64,000 nucleotides of DNA from Oscarella lobularis (Eukaryota; Porifera; Homoscleromorpha; Homosclerophorida; Oscarellidae): contig NC_089191.1 in the NCBI RefSeq assembly GCF_947507565.1, positions 930,001 through 994,000 on the forward strand. The letters are read 5' to 3'. Positions within the stretch are counted from its first letter, which is position 1. Each line of letters opens with the position of its first letter. The notes beneath the pieces are model-generated. The model was given only the letters and a program-made list of their open reading frames with translations. It was not told the origin of the DNA and made no database searches. This document shows, one piece after another, positions 25,451-35,300 of this stretch. The position numbers and the translations under genes are program-made.

Positions 25451-25880
25451 CGAGAGAGGCGAGTTCGTCTGAGTAGGTTACGTGCAGAAATGGGCGTTTC
25501 GGGTGTGTGCCCGCGGTTTCGACCAATCAGGGCACATGTATAAAGCGTGGCGCTATTCGGTCGGCCAATAGCAAGGCGGCGTCTTCACGTGAACCGAGAG
25601 AGGGAGTTGCACGTGTACAGAGCGTGCTTCCGGCTTGAGGAAAGCGTGATGGGGCTGATGCAAGCAGACGAGAGGCGTGGCGAGACGCCTACGATTTGCA
25701 TTCACGCGCACAGACGGGTACTGATTGGTACGCAACTCCAAAACTTCTGATGTTCGATCCAACTGTATATGAAATCATCTGTCGCGATGATGGTTATAAT
25801 AGGAAAATATTTCCTAGCGCACTGTACATGTACAAGAGTGTAGCTAACCCAATTAGTAGACGACGTCAGTTGTTGAGGCT
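25451..25880. promoter_or_regulatory. Divergent promoter region between the KLF and XKR genes
   Basis: Two CCAAT boxes (25523-25527 and 25565-25569) and a TATAAA (25539-25544, plus orientation) occur here, with CACGTG-like cores near 25588 and 25610. The start codons of the two genes point away from each other. Small plus-strand frames in this stretch look incidental. Confidence 0.5.
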
Positions 25881-27266
25881 ATGGCTTCCTGTTGGCATTG
25901 GCCCAGCCCGTGGTCCAGAAAGAGACGATTTTTTATGATTGTCGGAATTGCTTTATCTGCCACTGATCTCATATCTGATGCTCTACTAGCAGAAGAATAC
26001 CATCGACTCAACGAGTACAACTTTTTCTACTGGACTCTCGCCTTTCTCGCAGCTCCGGCCTTCATTGCGTCGATGTTCTCCTTCTTTTGGGAAATTGATA
26101 CGATTCGATTAAATAGAAAAAAGCAGCAAGTCGTTGAAGAACAAATGCAAGAGATGCCAACAGAAACGGTGGCGGAGAAAGAAAATGAAAATGAAAGCGA
26201 AACAGAAACAGATGGCGGATATGACGTCAACGAAGGTCCCCAGTTTCCCAGATGGTTCGGGATCGTCGAATTTTTTCTCGGCCCGCTGCGCGATCCGCTC
26301 ACTAGAATAACGCCTCAATTTTTGATCTGGCACTTTCTGCTCCTCGGCGGTTTCTATCGCTCTCTGCGCGGCCTCTTTGCACCGAAACGCTTTCTCGGCG
26401 AAGAGGAGGGCTTGGAGAACATTCGCGACGCGCAATTATTAGGGCTTATAGAGAGCTTTTTAGAAGATGCACCTCAGGCTGTTCTCCAAGTCAGTATCAT
26501 TACGAATAGGGAGGCACTGACGGGACTTCAATTATTCGACGTTGTGACGTCAATACTATCGCTTGCCTGGGCTATCGTCGATTATTTTGACGCTCTGAGA
26601 ACGGTTAACAATCGCGTTCTTCCAAATGCGTTCGTATTGACGCTTTTTGGACAATTGTCCATGTGGATGTGGCGAGTTGGTATGATCGGGTCCCGGATGC
26701 TAGCAATGGCAATTTTTTTCGATGCCTTTGGAGTGTGGTTGGTTTTGATTGCCGGGGTACATTGGGCCGGAATGTTCTGGTGGCTTCTCTATCAGAAAAC
26801 GACGTTCTGTTTCAAAATTACGAATCTAGACGAACCTGACGCACCTCAAAAAACGAAAAACCGAAAATGCAGCGAACTCGTCAAAGAAATCATTTTCGAT
26901 CTCGTCATCGGTGCAGTAGGAATATTCTGCTTCATAAACATGAAGCGAGGACGAACTCGATGGCGTATGACGTCCTATTACGTCATCATGTTCGTGGAAA
27001 ATTCCCTATTGGGAGTACTATGGTACTTCAACATCGAGGAGGCCGATAGGGATGCGTACAAGATAATCGTGCTCTCGCTCGTGTGGATAAGCTTCGTCTA
27101 CGGTCTCCTCTGGCTGTGTGTGTACTACACGTGCGCGCACCCTACGAAGCAATATCACGGCGGCAGCGACGCCGCGCAGAAATTCATTCACTTTGCACTG
27201 CAAACGATCGACAATCGAGTTCGCAAACCGCTTAGTGCCCAAGAAGAACTTCAGGATAATAATTGA
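25881..27266 (+). CDS. XK-related (XKR) membrane protein
   Basis: One uninterrupted exon of 461 codons. About eight to ten hydrophobic segments follow XKR order: FMIVGIALSATDLISDALLA, FYWTLAFLAAPAFIASMFSF, LIWHFLLLGGFYRSLRGLFA, the family hallmark LIESFLEDAPQAVLQVSI, and later AIVDYFDALRTV, IIFDLVIGAVGIFCFIN, MFVENSLLGVLWYFN and IIVLSLVWISFVYGLLWLCV. XKR proteins include phospholipid scramblases (XKR8 and CED-8 are switched on by caspase cleavage). I see no obvious DxxD caspase site in the short C-terminal tail, which ends QEELQDNN. A charged Glu-rich loop (about residues 85-110) separates the first helices. The absence of introns is unusual here and could reflect retroposition. Confidence 0.9.
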   Translation: MASCWHWPSPWSRKRRFFMIVGIALSATDLISDALLAEEYHRLNEYNFFYWTLAFLAAPAFIASMFSFFWEIDTIRLNRKKQQVVEEQMQEMPTETVAEKENENESETETDGGYDVNEGPQFPRWFGIVEFFLGPLRDPLTRITPQFLIWHFLLLGGFYRSLRGLFAPKRFLGEEEGLENIRDAQLLGLIESFLEDAPQAVLQVSIITNREALTGLQLFDVVTSILSLAWAIVDYFDALRTVNNRVLPNAFVLTLFGQLSMWMWRVGMIGSRMLAMAIFFDAFGVWLVLIAGVHWAGMFWWLLYQKTTFCFKITNLDEPDAPQKTKNRKCSELVKEIIFDLVIGAVGIFCFINMKRGRTRWRMTSYYVIMFVENSLLGVLWYFNIEEADRDAYKIIVLSLVWISFVYGLLWLCVYYTCAHPTKQYHGGSDAAQKFIHFALQTIDNRVRKPLSAQEELQDNN

Positions 27267-27619
27267 ATTGTGAGTGTATCGCGTTTCCTAAGCAACGCAC
27301 TAGGATACGTCTTCTACGACTGTAGAAGCTGCAAAAACACATACATATGTATGTATGTCTCAAAATTAAAAATGTTTTTCCACACAATCGTCTCTTTACA
27401 AGCCATAACTGTTATTACGTATCTCCGTCGGAAGTCCCACTCGTTTGGGCACGCCTACTACACTGTTATCTTTTTCTGGGAGCTCTGTGGCGTGGGTGTG
27501 TTCGTGCGATGCACATGTGCGCGCGCAAAAAAATAAATCATTGGAATCCTTAGTTAACAATCAAAAGTGACACTGAAAATTCAGCAAAATAGTCTAAACT
27601 AATCATAAAAAACGCCTCT
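27267..27619. other. Convergent intergenic region
   Basis: 3' ends of XKR (+) and the Ly6-like gene (-). AATAAA occurs at about 27531. No other signal seen. Confidence 0.4.
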
Positions 27620-28072
27620 TTACAACAATCGAACCTGAATCAGCAAAACACTTCCGGCGATCCCTAAAACCCCGTATGCACTCGCCGTCGGCGTCGCGAC
27701 GCCGCTATTGCACAAATCCGTTTCACAGCACGATTCGCTGAAGCAGATATCGTTCGCGCACGTCGTCGGTATGGGCTGACAGTCGACTTTCGCCACGCAC
27801 CCTTTTCGCTGCGTAACGATCGTCGTCGCTTTCGTCGTCGTCGTCGACCTCGCTTCGTCGTCGAAACTCGGCGTCGCGTAGTGCTCCGTCCAGCAGACGT
27901 CGCCGCTCGTGCAATTGACGATCGTCTGCGTGGCGTCGCAGTCGGCGCGTCCGGCGCACGCGTAGCAGCGCGACGGACCGGATGCTGCGCGACCGGCGAA
28001 GCCTAATAGGATCGTCGCCGCGACGACAATGCGATGAATGGCGAGCGTCTGGACGCTTCGAGCGTCGCGCAT
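27620..28072 (-). CDS. Ly6/uPAR-like GPI-anchored protein
   Basis: Single-exon 150-residue protein. A signal peptide (about residues 1-31, VVAATILLGFAGRAASG) precedes one three-finger domain opening with RCYACAGRADCD and closing with the signature CCETDLCNSG. A hydrophobic C-terminus (AYGVLGIAGSVLLIQV) fits a GPI-anchor signal. A Thr-rich insert (STTTTKATT) lies in one loop. Such proteins sit on the outer cell surface; ligand and role cannot be inferred. It is shorter than bouncer/CD59-like pairs and has a single domain. Confidence 0.85.
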   Translation of the reverse strand: MRDARSVQTLAIHRIVVAATILLGFAGRAASGPSRCYACAGRADCDATQTIVNCTSGDVCWTEHYATPSFDDEARSTTTTKATTIVTQRKGCVAKVDCQPIPTTCANDICFSESCCETDLCNSGVATPTASAYGVLGIAGSVLLIQVRLL

Positions 28073-28297
28073 TGTCTATTCTCTTTTGAATCGGATGAGC
28101 GGACGCGTGATGAAGAGGCGATTCGGACGAGATAAGGGAGAATGGACGATTGTTGTTCGTTTACTTTGCGCATGAGCCGTCAACACGTGATGGATTGCGA
28201 TTGGATTAGGAGAACCGCGCCTACGAATTGTAGATAGGATATGCACTAATCGAGTTTTATTCGGATACGGGGGGTTATAGTCAACATCCGCATTTGT

Positions 28298-30133
28298 CTA
28301 TGAAGTCCACTTTCCGACGTTGTCGTACAGCTGCGCGTAGGCAAATAATAAAATTGATTTTTTTCTATTACTGTCTCTTACCATTAGCGACAAATCGGCT
28401 CCTTTCTTCGACAGCCAAGACCACGCCGGTTCCAAATAGAGTCCAAATTTTTTCATAGCTTTCCAAATCGGCAAACTCCACTTATCCCAGTAGAAAGACA
28501 CCCTTGCAAATACCAACCTGAAAGCGCACATCTCTTCGCCTTAATTAAAAAATAAATCATTTTCAGTTCACCTCAGCGTCGGTGCAGCCTTTTCTAATAA
28601 ATGCAACTGCCAAGAAAGTAGCGTGGAAAGAACTGCATAACTAGTGCTATCTGTGCCGAGAAATAAGTAGTGGAAGGGGTGGACAATATGCTCGGCTACG
28701 TACCCTCAAAACTGGGAGATAGGTAGAAGATATCCAAAGAGATGAGGACAGCTAGAAGGATAAGAGAAAGAACAAAGGCAATTCTCGTCCAGCCAAACGA
28801 TCTGGCTTCGTATCGACGCTTGGCTAATTCGCGGTGGAAAAACTAAGGAAACAATCAATAGGATAAACTCATACTCTGTATCAATTACAAGGCAAACATC
28901 TTCGTCTTCGTCCAGCCACGTCTAAAGAGAAATAAAGGAGACACGAAATTAAAATTATTTTTAAAGTCCACCTCAGAGAGTTCATTTTCGAGAAAATAGT
29001 CAACGGCAAATTTAAAAGGTTGCCTTGGCAACTACAAAAAATAAAATAACTCACTGCCCCTCACTTCCTAATAAGGTAACCGCTGCAACCTTGCCACGTA
29101 AATCGCACCAATTATCAAATACATAGTGAAGCAAGACTCTACAAAATATGTGAACAGTCTATCTATGTATGTATTTATTATTGTTCTACCTTGTTTGCTC
29201 GTTTTTACTAGCGTGTAGACTAGTCCACAAGTTGTAGCAATGATCGTCCTCAGTGAGGCAACGAACCAAACAATTGAGAATCTTTTCAATTAAACAATAG
29301 ATAGTATCTTGAAATAGGCTTTTTGACGCAACCTCTTCTCTGTGATTTCCCTTTGCCTCTCTCACGCTAACCAGAAGCGATGTAAAATAATTTCTATATC
29401 GCTTTGACGGTAGCGAATCGAAAAGTAAATGCTACAAGTTTCGATGACGTCAAAAAGAGATAATTATCTGTGCGCCTACTTTGAGTCGAAAATAAATATC
29501 TCTGAATTGATTCGGGCTAATAAAAAATTACGTTAATTAAGTATTTATAAACGTAGAGAGATGTCCGCACTTCTCGTCTAAGGCAAATTTTTGAAGGACA
29601 ATAAAATCTTTCGGATCAACCAAATCGTGGCATTTCTTTTGACTTTTCTCAGCCAATCTAATAAATTGACATGCATGCATCCCCCCCACGTGTATCCCAG
29701 TACTAATACTACTTGATTAGCTTCTTCAAATGCTCAACTATATATGACTTTGCTTCCTCTGAAATTCCCTTAGTGTCAAAGAGCGATAGAACGGACAGAA
29801 GCCAGACTAAAACGCCCCCACAATAAAACCTATTCATATAGAAATCAATAATAATATAACCTTTTAGAGTTGGTCTAGGATCGTCGTCGCTCGTCTGGCC
29901 GACGGCCCAGAGAAGGCTCAATAAAGTCCTCGTATCCTTCACGTGACTTTTCATCAGAGCAACCAACTTAGGAAACAATAAGTGTACATATATAATAAAG
30001 ATATCTTTATCTTGATTACTTCATTTCTATTTTCCTGCACCAAATTCGGATTCGACTGTACGAGAATTTGAAGGAGAAGACGCCAACTGAAGAGCTGATA
30101 ACCTTATGTAAAGAACACGTTTCCCTGTACGAA
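28298..30133 (-). CDS. TMEM214: TMEM214, 5' end lost in the assembly gap
   Basis: Minus-strand exon chain entering from the N gap. WRLLLQILVQSNPNLVQENR is followed by LVALMKSHVKDTRTLLSLLW and AVGQTSDDDPRP, the conserved ALWxxGQ region of TMEM214. Next come FYCGGVLVWLLSVLSLFDTK, FALDEKCGHLST, FFDSLPSKRYRNYFTSLL, a membrane helix FVLSLILLAVLISLDIFYL, and the C-terminal SLPIWKAMKKFGLYLEPAWS and QLYDNVGKWTS. TMEM214 is an ER membrane protein tied to ER-stress caspase-4 signalling in humans. The intron next to the gap has no clean GT donor. The exon order agrees with the family throughout. Confidence 0.8.
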
Positions 30134-30333
30134 NNNNNNNNNNNNNNNNNNNNNNNNNNNNNNNNNNNNNNNNNNNNNNNNNNNNNNNNNNNNNNNNNNN
30201 NNNNNNNNNNNNNNNNNNNNNNNNNNNNNNNNNNNNNNNNNNNNNNNNNNNNNNNNNNNNNNNNNNNNNNNNNNNNNNNNNNNNNNNNNNNNNNNNNNNN
30301 NNNNNNNNNNNNNNNNNNNNNNNNNNNNNNNNN
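30134..30333. other. Assembly gap (200 N)
   Basis: Exactly 200 N, a conventional size for a gap of unknown length. The 5' parts of both TMEM214 (-) and the SLC5 gene (+) are missing here, so the real gap is probably far longer than 200 bp. Confidence 0.99.
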
Positions 30334-31318
30334 CCAAGGCCTAATCATCCTAGGCGGCCTTCTAACAATCATTATCATTGGTACAGTTGACGTGGGCGGC
30401 TCAGCTCGCGTCTTCGAATTGTGTAACAACGGTTCAAGATTGAATTTTTTCAAGTGAGTTTAGAGAAGTTGCATGTCACGTGTTGTGCTTCACACTGCTC
30501 TCGCTCAGCTTGAATCCAGATCCGAGAGTGAGACAGACGTTTTGGACAGCCGTCGTCGGCGGAACGTTTTCGACTCTGCCTGTTCTAGCCGTTGGACAGA
30601 CGTCCGTGCAACGACTCCTAACCGCTAAAACTCTCAAATTGGCGCAGCGGTATACGCGCAGATGTGCCCTGGTTTTGAATTCACTCGATTGAACGCGCTT
30701 TAGATCCATGTGGATCACTTTTCCTTCAATGATGACGGCTACAACGCTCAGCTCTTTCACTGGATTGGTTATCTATGCGTACTATAGGCAGATCGATTGC
30801 GATCCGGTCACATCAGGTAGAATAAGGAAGAACGACGAGGTAGTACTGTACATATCTTAATTAATTATTTAATTGACGATAATTTTAGATTGTACCTCTA
30901 TTTATAATGGATACTTTAAGCAAAGCTTACGGCATACCCGGATTGTTTCTTTCGTGCGTTGCAGCCGGAACTTTGAGGTGAGAGATCCGTTTGTCTGTCA
31001 ATTTTTTAAATTTAACTGCATTCTAAATTTAGTACGATATCTTCGAATTTAAATTCAATGGCCGCTGTAACTCTCGAAGATTACGTCAAACGACTCAAAC
31101 TGTTTCGCTTGAAGCCGGGGGAGTCGAAGTTGTCCGAGTCGAAGGCGACGCTCGTGTCTCGGTCTCTAGGTGAGCCGTTCGAATTAGCTGATCAAATCAT
31201 TATCAGATCATCCGCCTAGCCTTCTGCTACGGCGTACTAGTGATAGCGCTCTCCTTCGGTTTCTCCTTTCTCTCCAATACACATCTAATAGATGTAAGGT
31301 GCAGAGGGGAGTCGTAGC

Positions 31319-31352
<34 letters not shown>

Positions 31353-32158
31353 CGCTTATTTATCCTCGAATTGATAGGCTGCCCTAAGTGTTTTCGGTGC
31401 CACGGGGGGACCGCTTCTCGGCATATTTACCCTAGGCATGCTAAGCAGAAGAGCCAATCGACAAGTAATTGTCTCCTAATTTTGATTTTCGCGGGTCTGG
31501 ACACTTTTCTTTTCGCAGGGAGGTCTGATTGGTTTTCTTTTTGGCGCTCTTTTTGCGTGTACGATCTGCATTGGAGCGCAGATTCAGCCGAATCCTCGTT
31601 CCACTAAACTTTTTCATAATTTCACAGACAGATGCAATTTTACATTGCCCGCGTCAAATTCTACTTCCGCTTCTACGAATTCGTAAGCGATTCATCGATA
31701 TTTCTTTCACGGAAAACAACTTTTGACTTTCTTTTAGGAGTAATTTTTTGTTTAGTTTGTCGTACATGTGGTACGGATTGATCGGTTTCACGTTGACGTT
31801 TGCCTTCGGCTGGGCGACGAGTCTCCTATGGAAATCGGATCGCGTCGTGGAAAAACGTCTTCTGGCCTTTCAAGGCAAGCGGTCGAAAAAGGAAAATTAC
31901 GATGAAATTGAGGTGAGCGTCGGTCTTACCGTAGCAATGCCGAAAAGAGGGCCCCCCCAAAATCCTAAGCCAAAGAGACACTGCTTTCTTTTGTTTTTTA
32001 ACCTATCTGAGACGTCTTCCTTGCTACCGGTTAGGCTGACAGTCTTCTTGGTACCGTTATAGGAAGAGAGCGACGTTTTGACGGAAGATACGGCGGACAG
32101 CGAACGGGAACCGGTCTTGCCTGCCACTAATGACTACGCTGAAGAATCGGAATTATGA
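30334..32158 (+). CDS. SLC5-family sodium-coupled solute transporter, 5' partial
   Basis: The C-terminal two-thirds of an SLC5 transporter. QGLIILGGLLTIIIIGTVDV starts at the gap; LNPDPRVRQTFWTAVVGGTF and VGQTSVQRLLTAKTLKLAQR follow, the SLC5 TM7/TM8 region. Then come FTGLVIYAYYRQIDCDP, IVPLFIMDTLSKAYGIPGLF, the highly conserved AAGTLSTISSNLNSMAAVT, ATGGPLLGIFTLGMLSRRAN and a last helix MWYGLIGFTLTFAFGWATS with an acidic tail. The AGTLST block holds conserved Na+-site residues. Similarity looks closest to the monocarboxylate/multivitamin/iodide branch (SLC5A5/6/8/12), so glucose is unlikely. About nine exons; TGA at 32156-32158. Confidence 0.88.
31319..31351. repeat. (AT)n microsatellite in an SLC5 intron
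   Basis: About sixteen TA units inside an intron. Confidence 0.9.
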
Positions 32159-32393
32159 GAACTCCCCGAAGCACCGCTATATCTATATGTATAATATTTC
32201 CAGTCTAAGATCTTGGAGGTATGTGTATGTGCCAGGGTCAGGGCCCGGGTCCCGGGTCGAATACACTCCCAAACCTTTTTAGCATTCCCAGCAACCAATC
32301 ACGGTGTCGTGGCGTGGTGCGCTCACGTGATACAGATCTTGTGCTCCTTTTCTCCGCCGTAGCAACTGCTGTCTGGACCTAAGTTCTGAGGTC

Positions 32394-35300
32394 ATGCTTC
32401 GAACGACCTCAATCTTGGTCACAGTTTGCTGCCTTCTCGGTAACGCTGTCATCTAACCGTCTTATTCAAAGATACATATTCATTTGCTTGCTCGTGTTAA
32501 GGTGGCTACGTTCGGCGTGTATCTTCCGTTCCGGGCGCCGTCGCTTGCTCGCAAAGCGATTTCGTGTGCACAAGCGGAGGCTGCGTTGACGGCTCAAAGC
32601 GGTGCAACGGAATCATCGATTGCAACGACGAATCGGATGAAAACTGCTGTAAGTATATGTCAATTGTGTTGTAGACCGAGAAGGCTGTTCTGTCTGATAC
32701 GTTTAGCCGTCTAGAGTCAAGTTTCGCGTGTTTTCTTGCGACGTGTTTCTGTTCACTTTCGTCCCACGCGTTTTATTCGCCTTTCGTGTCTTGTGTGACG
32801 CTTTCTGTTTGTCGTGCACACAAGGCGAAAGGCGCTTCTGTGCTTGATTCGCCTTATACGAACGCTACTACTTCATAATTAGCTTAAAAATCGATTGATT
32901 ATTGATTAAATTTTAACGTGAAGCTTCCCTTGTCTTTTTTAGGCAATCAAAATAGCAACGCCGGAAAAGAATTTGTCTTCGGTTTCCTTCCCAATTACAA
33001 CAGCGTGCCGAACCTCGTTCTCTTTCTGACAGCGTCCGAAGACCTGAACTACACCATCACATGCCCCGGTGTATTCTTCGCGAAGTCCGGCTTTCTCCAC
33101 GCCAATGCACTGGTCAGCGAGGTCGTCCCAGGCGCTTCCGTAATGCCGGTGGGTAAAGGAAAAAACGGATTTGTCGTTACAGCCACGGAGGATTTAGTCG
33201 TCTACGGTCTCAACCAAGTTCGCTATACGACCGACGCCTTTCTCGCCTTGCCGAGTTACATCCAGCGTTTCGAATACGTCGTCGCTTCGTACGGCGGACG
33301 TCCCGGCAGCTCGGTCGGAGTCGTCGCAATTGAAGATTCGACGACGGTAACGTTGTTGCCGTCCGTCACATTGAGCGGCGGCGGCTTCAGCTACTCTTCC
33401 GGCCGCAATCACACGATTCAAATGCAACGGCTCGACACGCTCGTTCTCAAAGGAACCGACGTGACCGGCACGCGCGTCTTTTCCGACAAGATTATCACCG
33501 TATTCGGCGGACACGATTGCGTCAACGTGCCTAGCTCCAAGACCGCCTGCGATCACATCGTCGAACAGATGCCGCCGGTGACGACGTTGGGAAAACGTTA
33601 TGCGGTCGCGCCGCTCGCTACGCGAACGGCGGGCGACGTGTATCGCGTCGTTGCGGCGCGCGACGGAACGGACGTTTTCGTGAACGGAAACGCGAATAAG
33701 AGAGGCATGTCGGCGGGGACCTATTACGAGTTCGAAGGATCGTCGTCGTCCTATTTGTCGATCGAGATGTCGAAGCCCGCGCTACTCGTTCAGTTCTCCA
33801 AAGGCAGTAGCGCCGATCGCGTGCTCTCCGATCCCTTCATGATGATCATTCCGCCTATTGAACAATATCGCTTCAGTTACACTATCAGCACGCCGGCCAG
33901 CTCTCCCGTTTCGTTTTCCAGCTACGTAGGAATTATCGTGGATTCGGGAGAAGAATCGGGAATTCGTCTTGACGGCGTCACTCTTCCCTCGCCGACTATT
34001 TGGAACGACATTCCCGGTCAGAAACTCAAAGGGACGACTATAAGTATTGTAACCGGTGCTCACACGGTTCAACACGTGTCGCCTATTGTCAAATTCGGTT
34101 TAACCGTCTACGGATTTGCTTCGTACGATTCGTACGGATATCCGGGGGGACTTCAGCTTCAGGCCGAGTGCTCAGTGAAACCGTCATCAAGCGGTATGTA
34201 AAGCGATCTTGTGCTGTAAAACTAGAGGAGGTGAAGTGTGTAGGAAAATCACACTGTACCACACATAAAGTAGGTAGCCTCATTACCACTCCAAGAACGA
34301 TCATTTCATTGATCGATAAGGACTGCACCTCGCCTCTTTTAATAGAAAGTGTTTCCCCTCTCCTTATGCAGCATTATGAGATATTTCTAAATGTAATTTT
34401 ATCATTTTTCTAGACATTAACGAGTGTGCTCCGAACAATGGCAGCGGTCCGTGCCAGCACTTCTGCACAAATACATTCGGCTCGTTTCAATGCTCCTGTC
34501 GCGACGGATTTCTCCTCGAACCGGATCTTCGCTCGTGCGGCCGCTCGCTGCTACCGTGCTCGTGCAAGAACAAGGGAATTTGCCGCAAGGGCGGCTTCTG
34601 CGAGTGTCGTCCGGGCTGGGGCGGCTACGACTGCTCCGAACCGCAATGCCACCTACAGAATCTCTGCAGCGGACGCGGAAAATGCGTCGCGCCGAACAAG
34701 TGTCGCTGCAACGCGGGTTGGACGGGTTTCGCCTGTTCGGTCGACAAATGTCCGCAGTATCGCACCTGTTCGTCGTGCGCCGCCGTTCCCCAGTGCGGCT
34801 GGTGCGACTCGAGTCGGCGATGCATGCGCGGCGACGGGAACGGACCGAGAAGTCAGCTCGTCCAATGCGCCGCTTGGTTTCCCTACGCCTGCGTGGCCGT
34901 CGTGAGCGGACAAGGAAACTGGCCCATCCTGAGTCGATTTTCGGGGCGAATCAAAATCATAAACTGCGATTGGCCGTGCCGCTTGTTGGCCGGGCGACGT
35001 CGCGGTAATTCGGTCAACGTTATCGGTAGCGACGCCTGGTGCAGTCGTCGTCGACGGGCCTGTCTCGACTACTACGGATGCTTTGTTTCGTCGATTGCCG
35101 TTCAGTGCTCCTCTTCGGGGAGACGTGCCGTCGCCTGTCGCGTTTTCTCGGAGAGCAGTTGCTCCGCCGGACGACCGCTTGCAAGTCTTCCCGCTTTGCC
35201 TTCGCCAACGAAAGCGCCACCTGTTCCTATGACGCCTACTCCGGTATCGATTCCAGGTGCCCTCGGTCCAATAATAATCAACGGTATGATTAATTAATTA

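Noticed and set aside
30016-30457. Open frames running through the N block
   Set aside because: N bases cannot be translated; the frames are open only because the gap has no stops.
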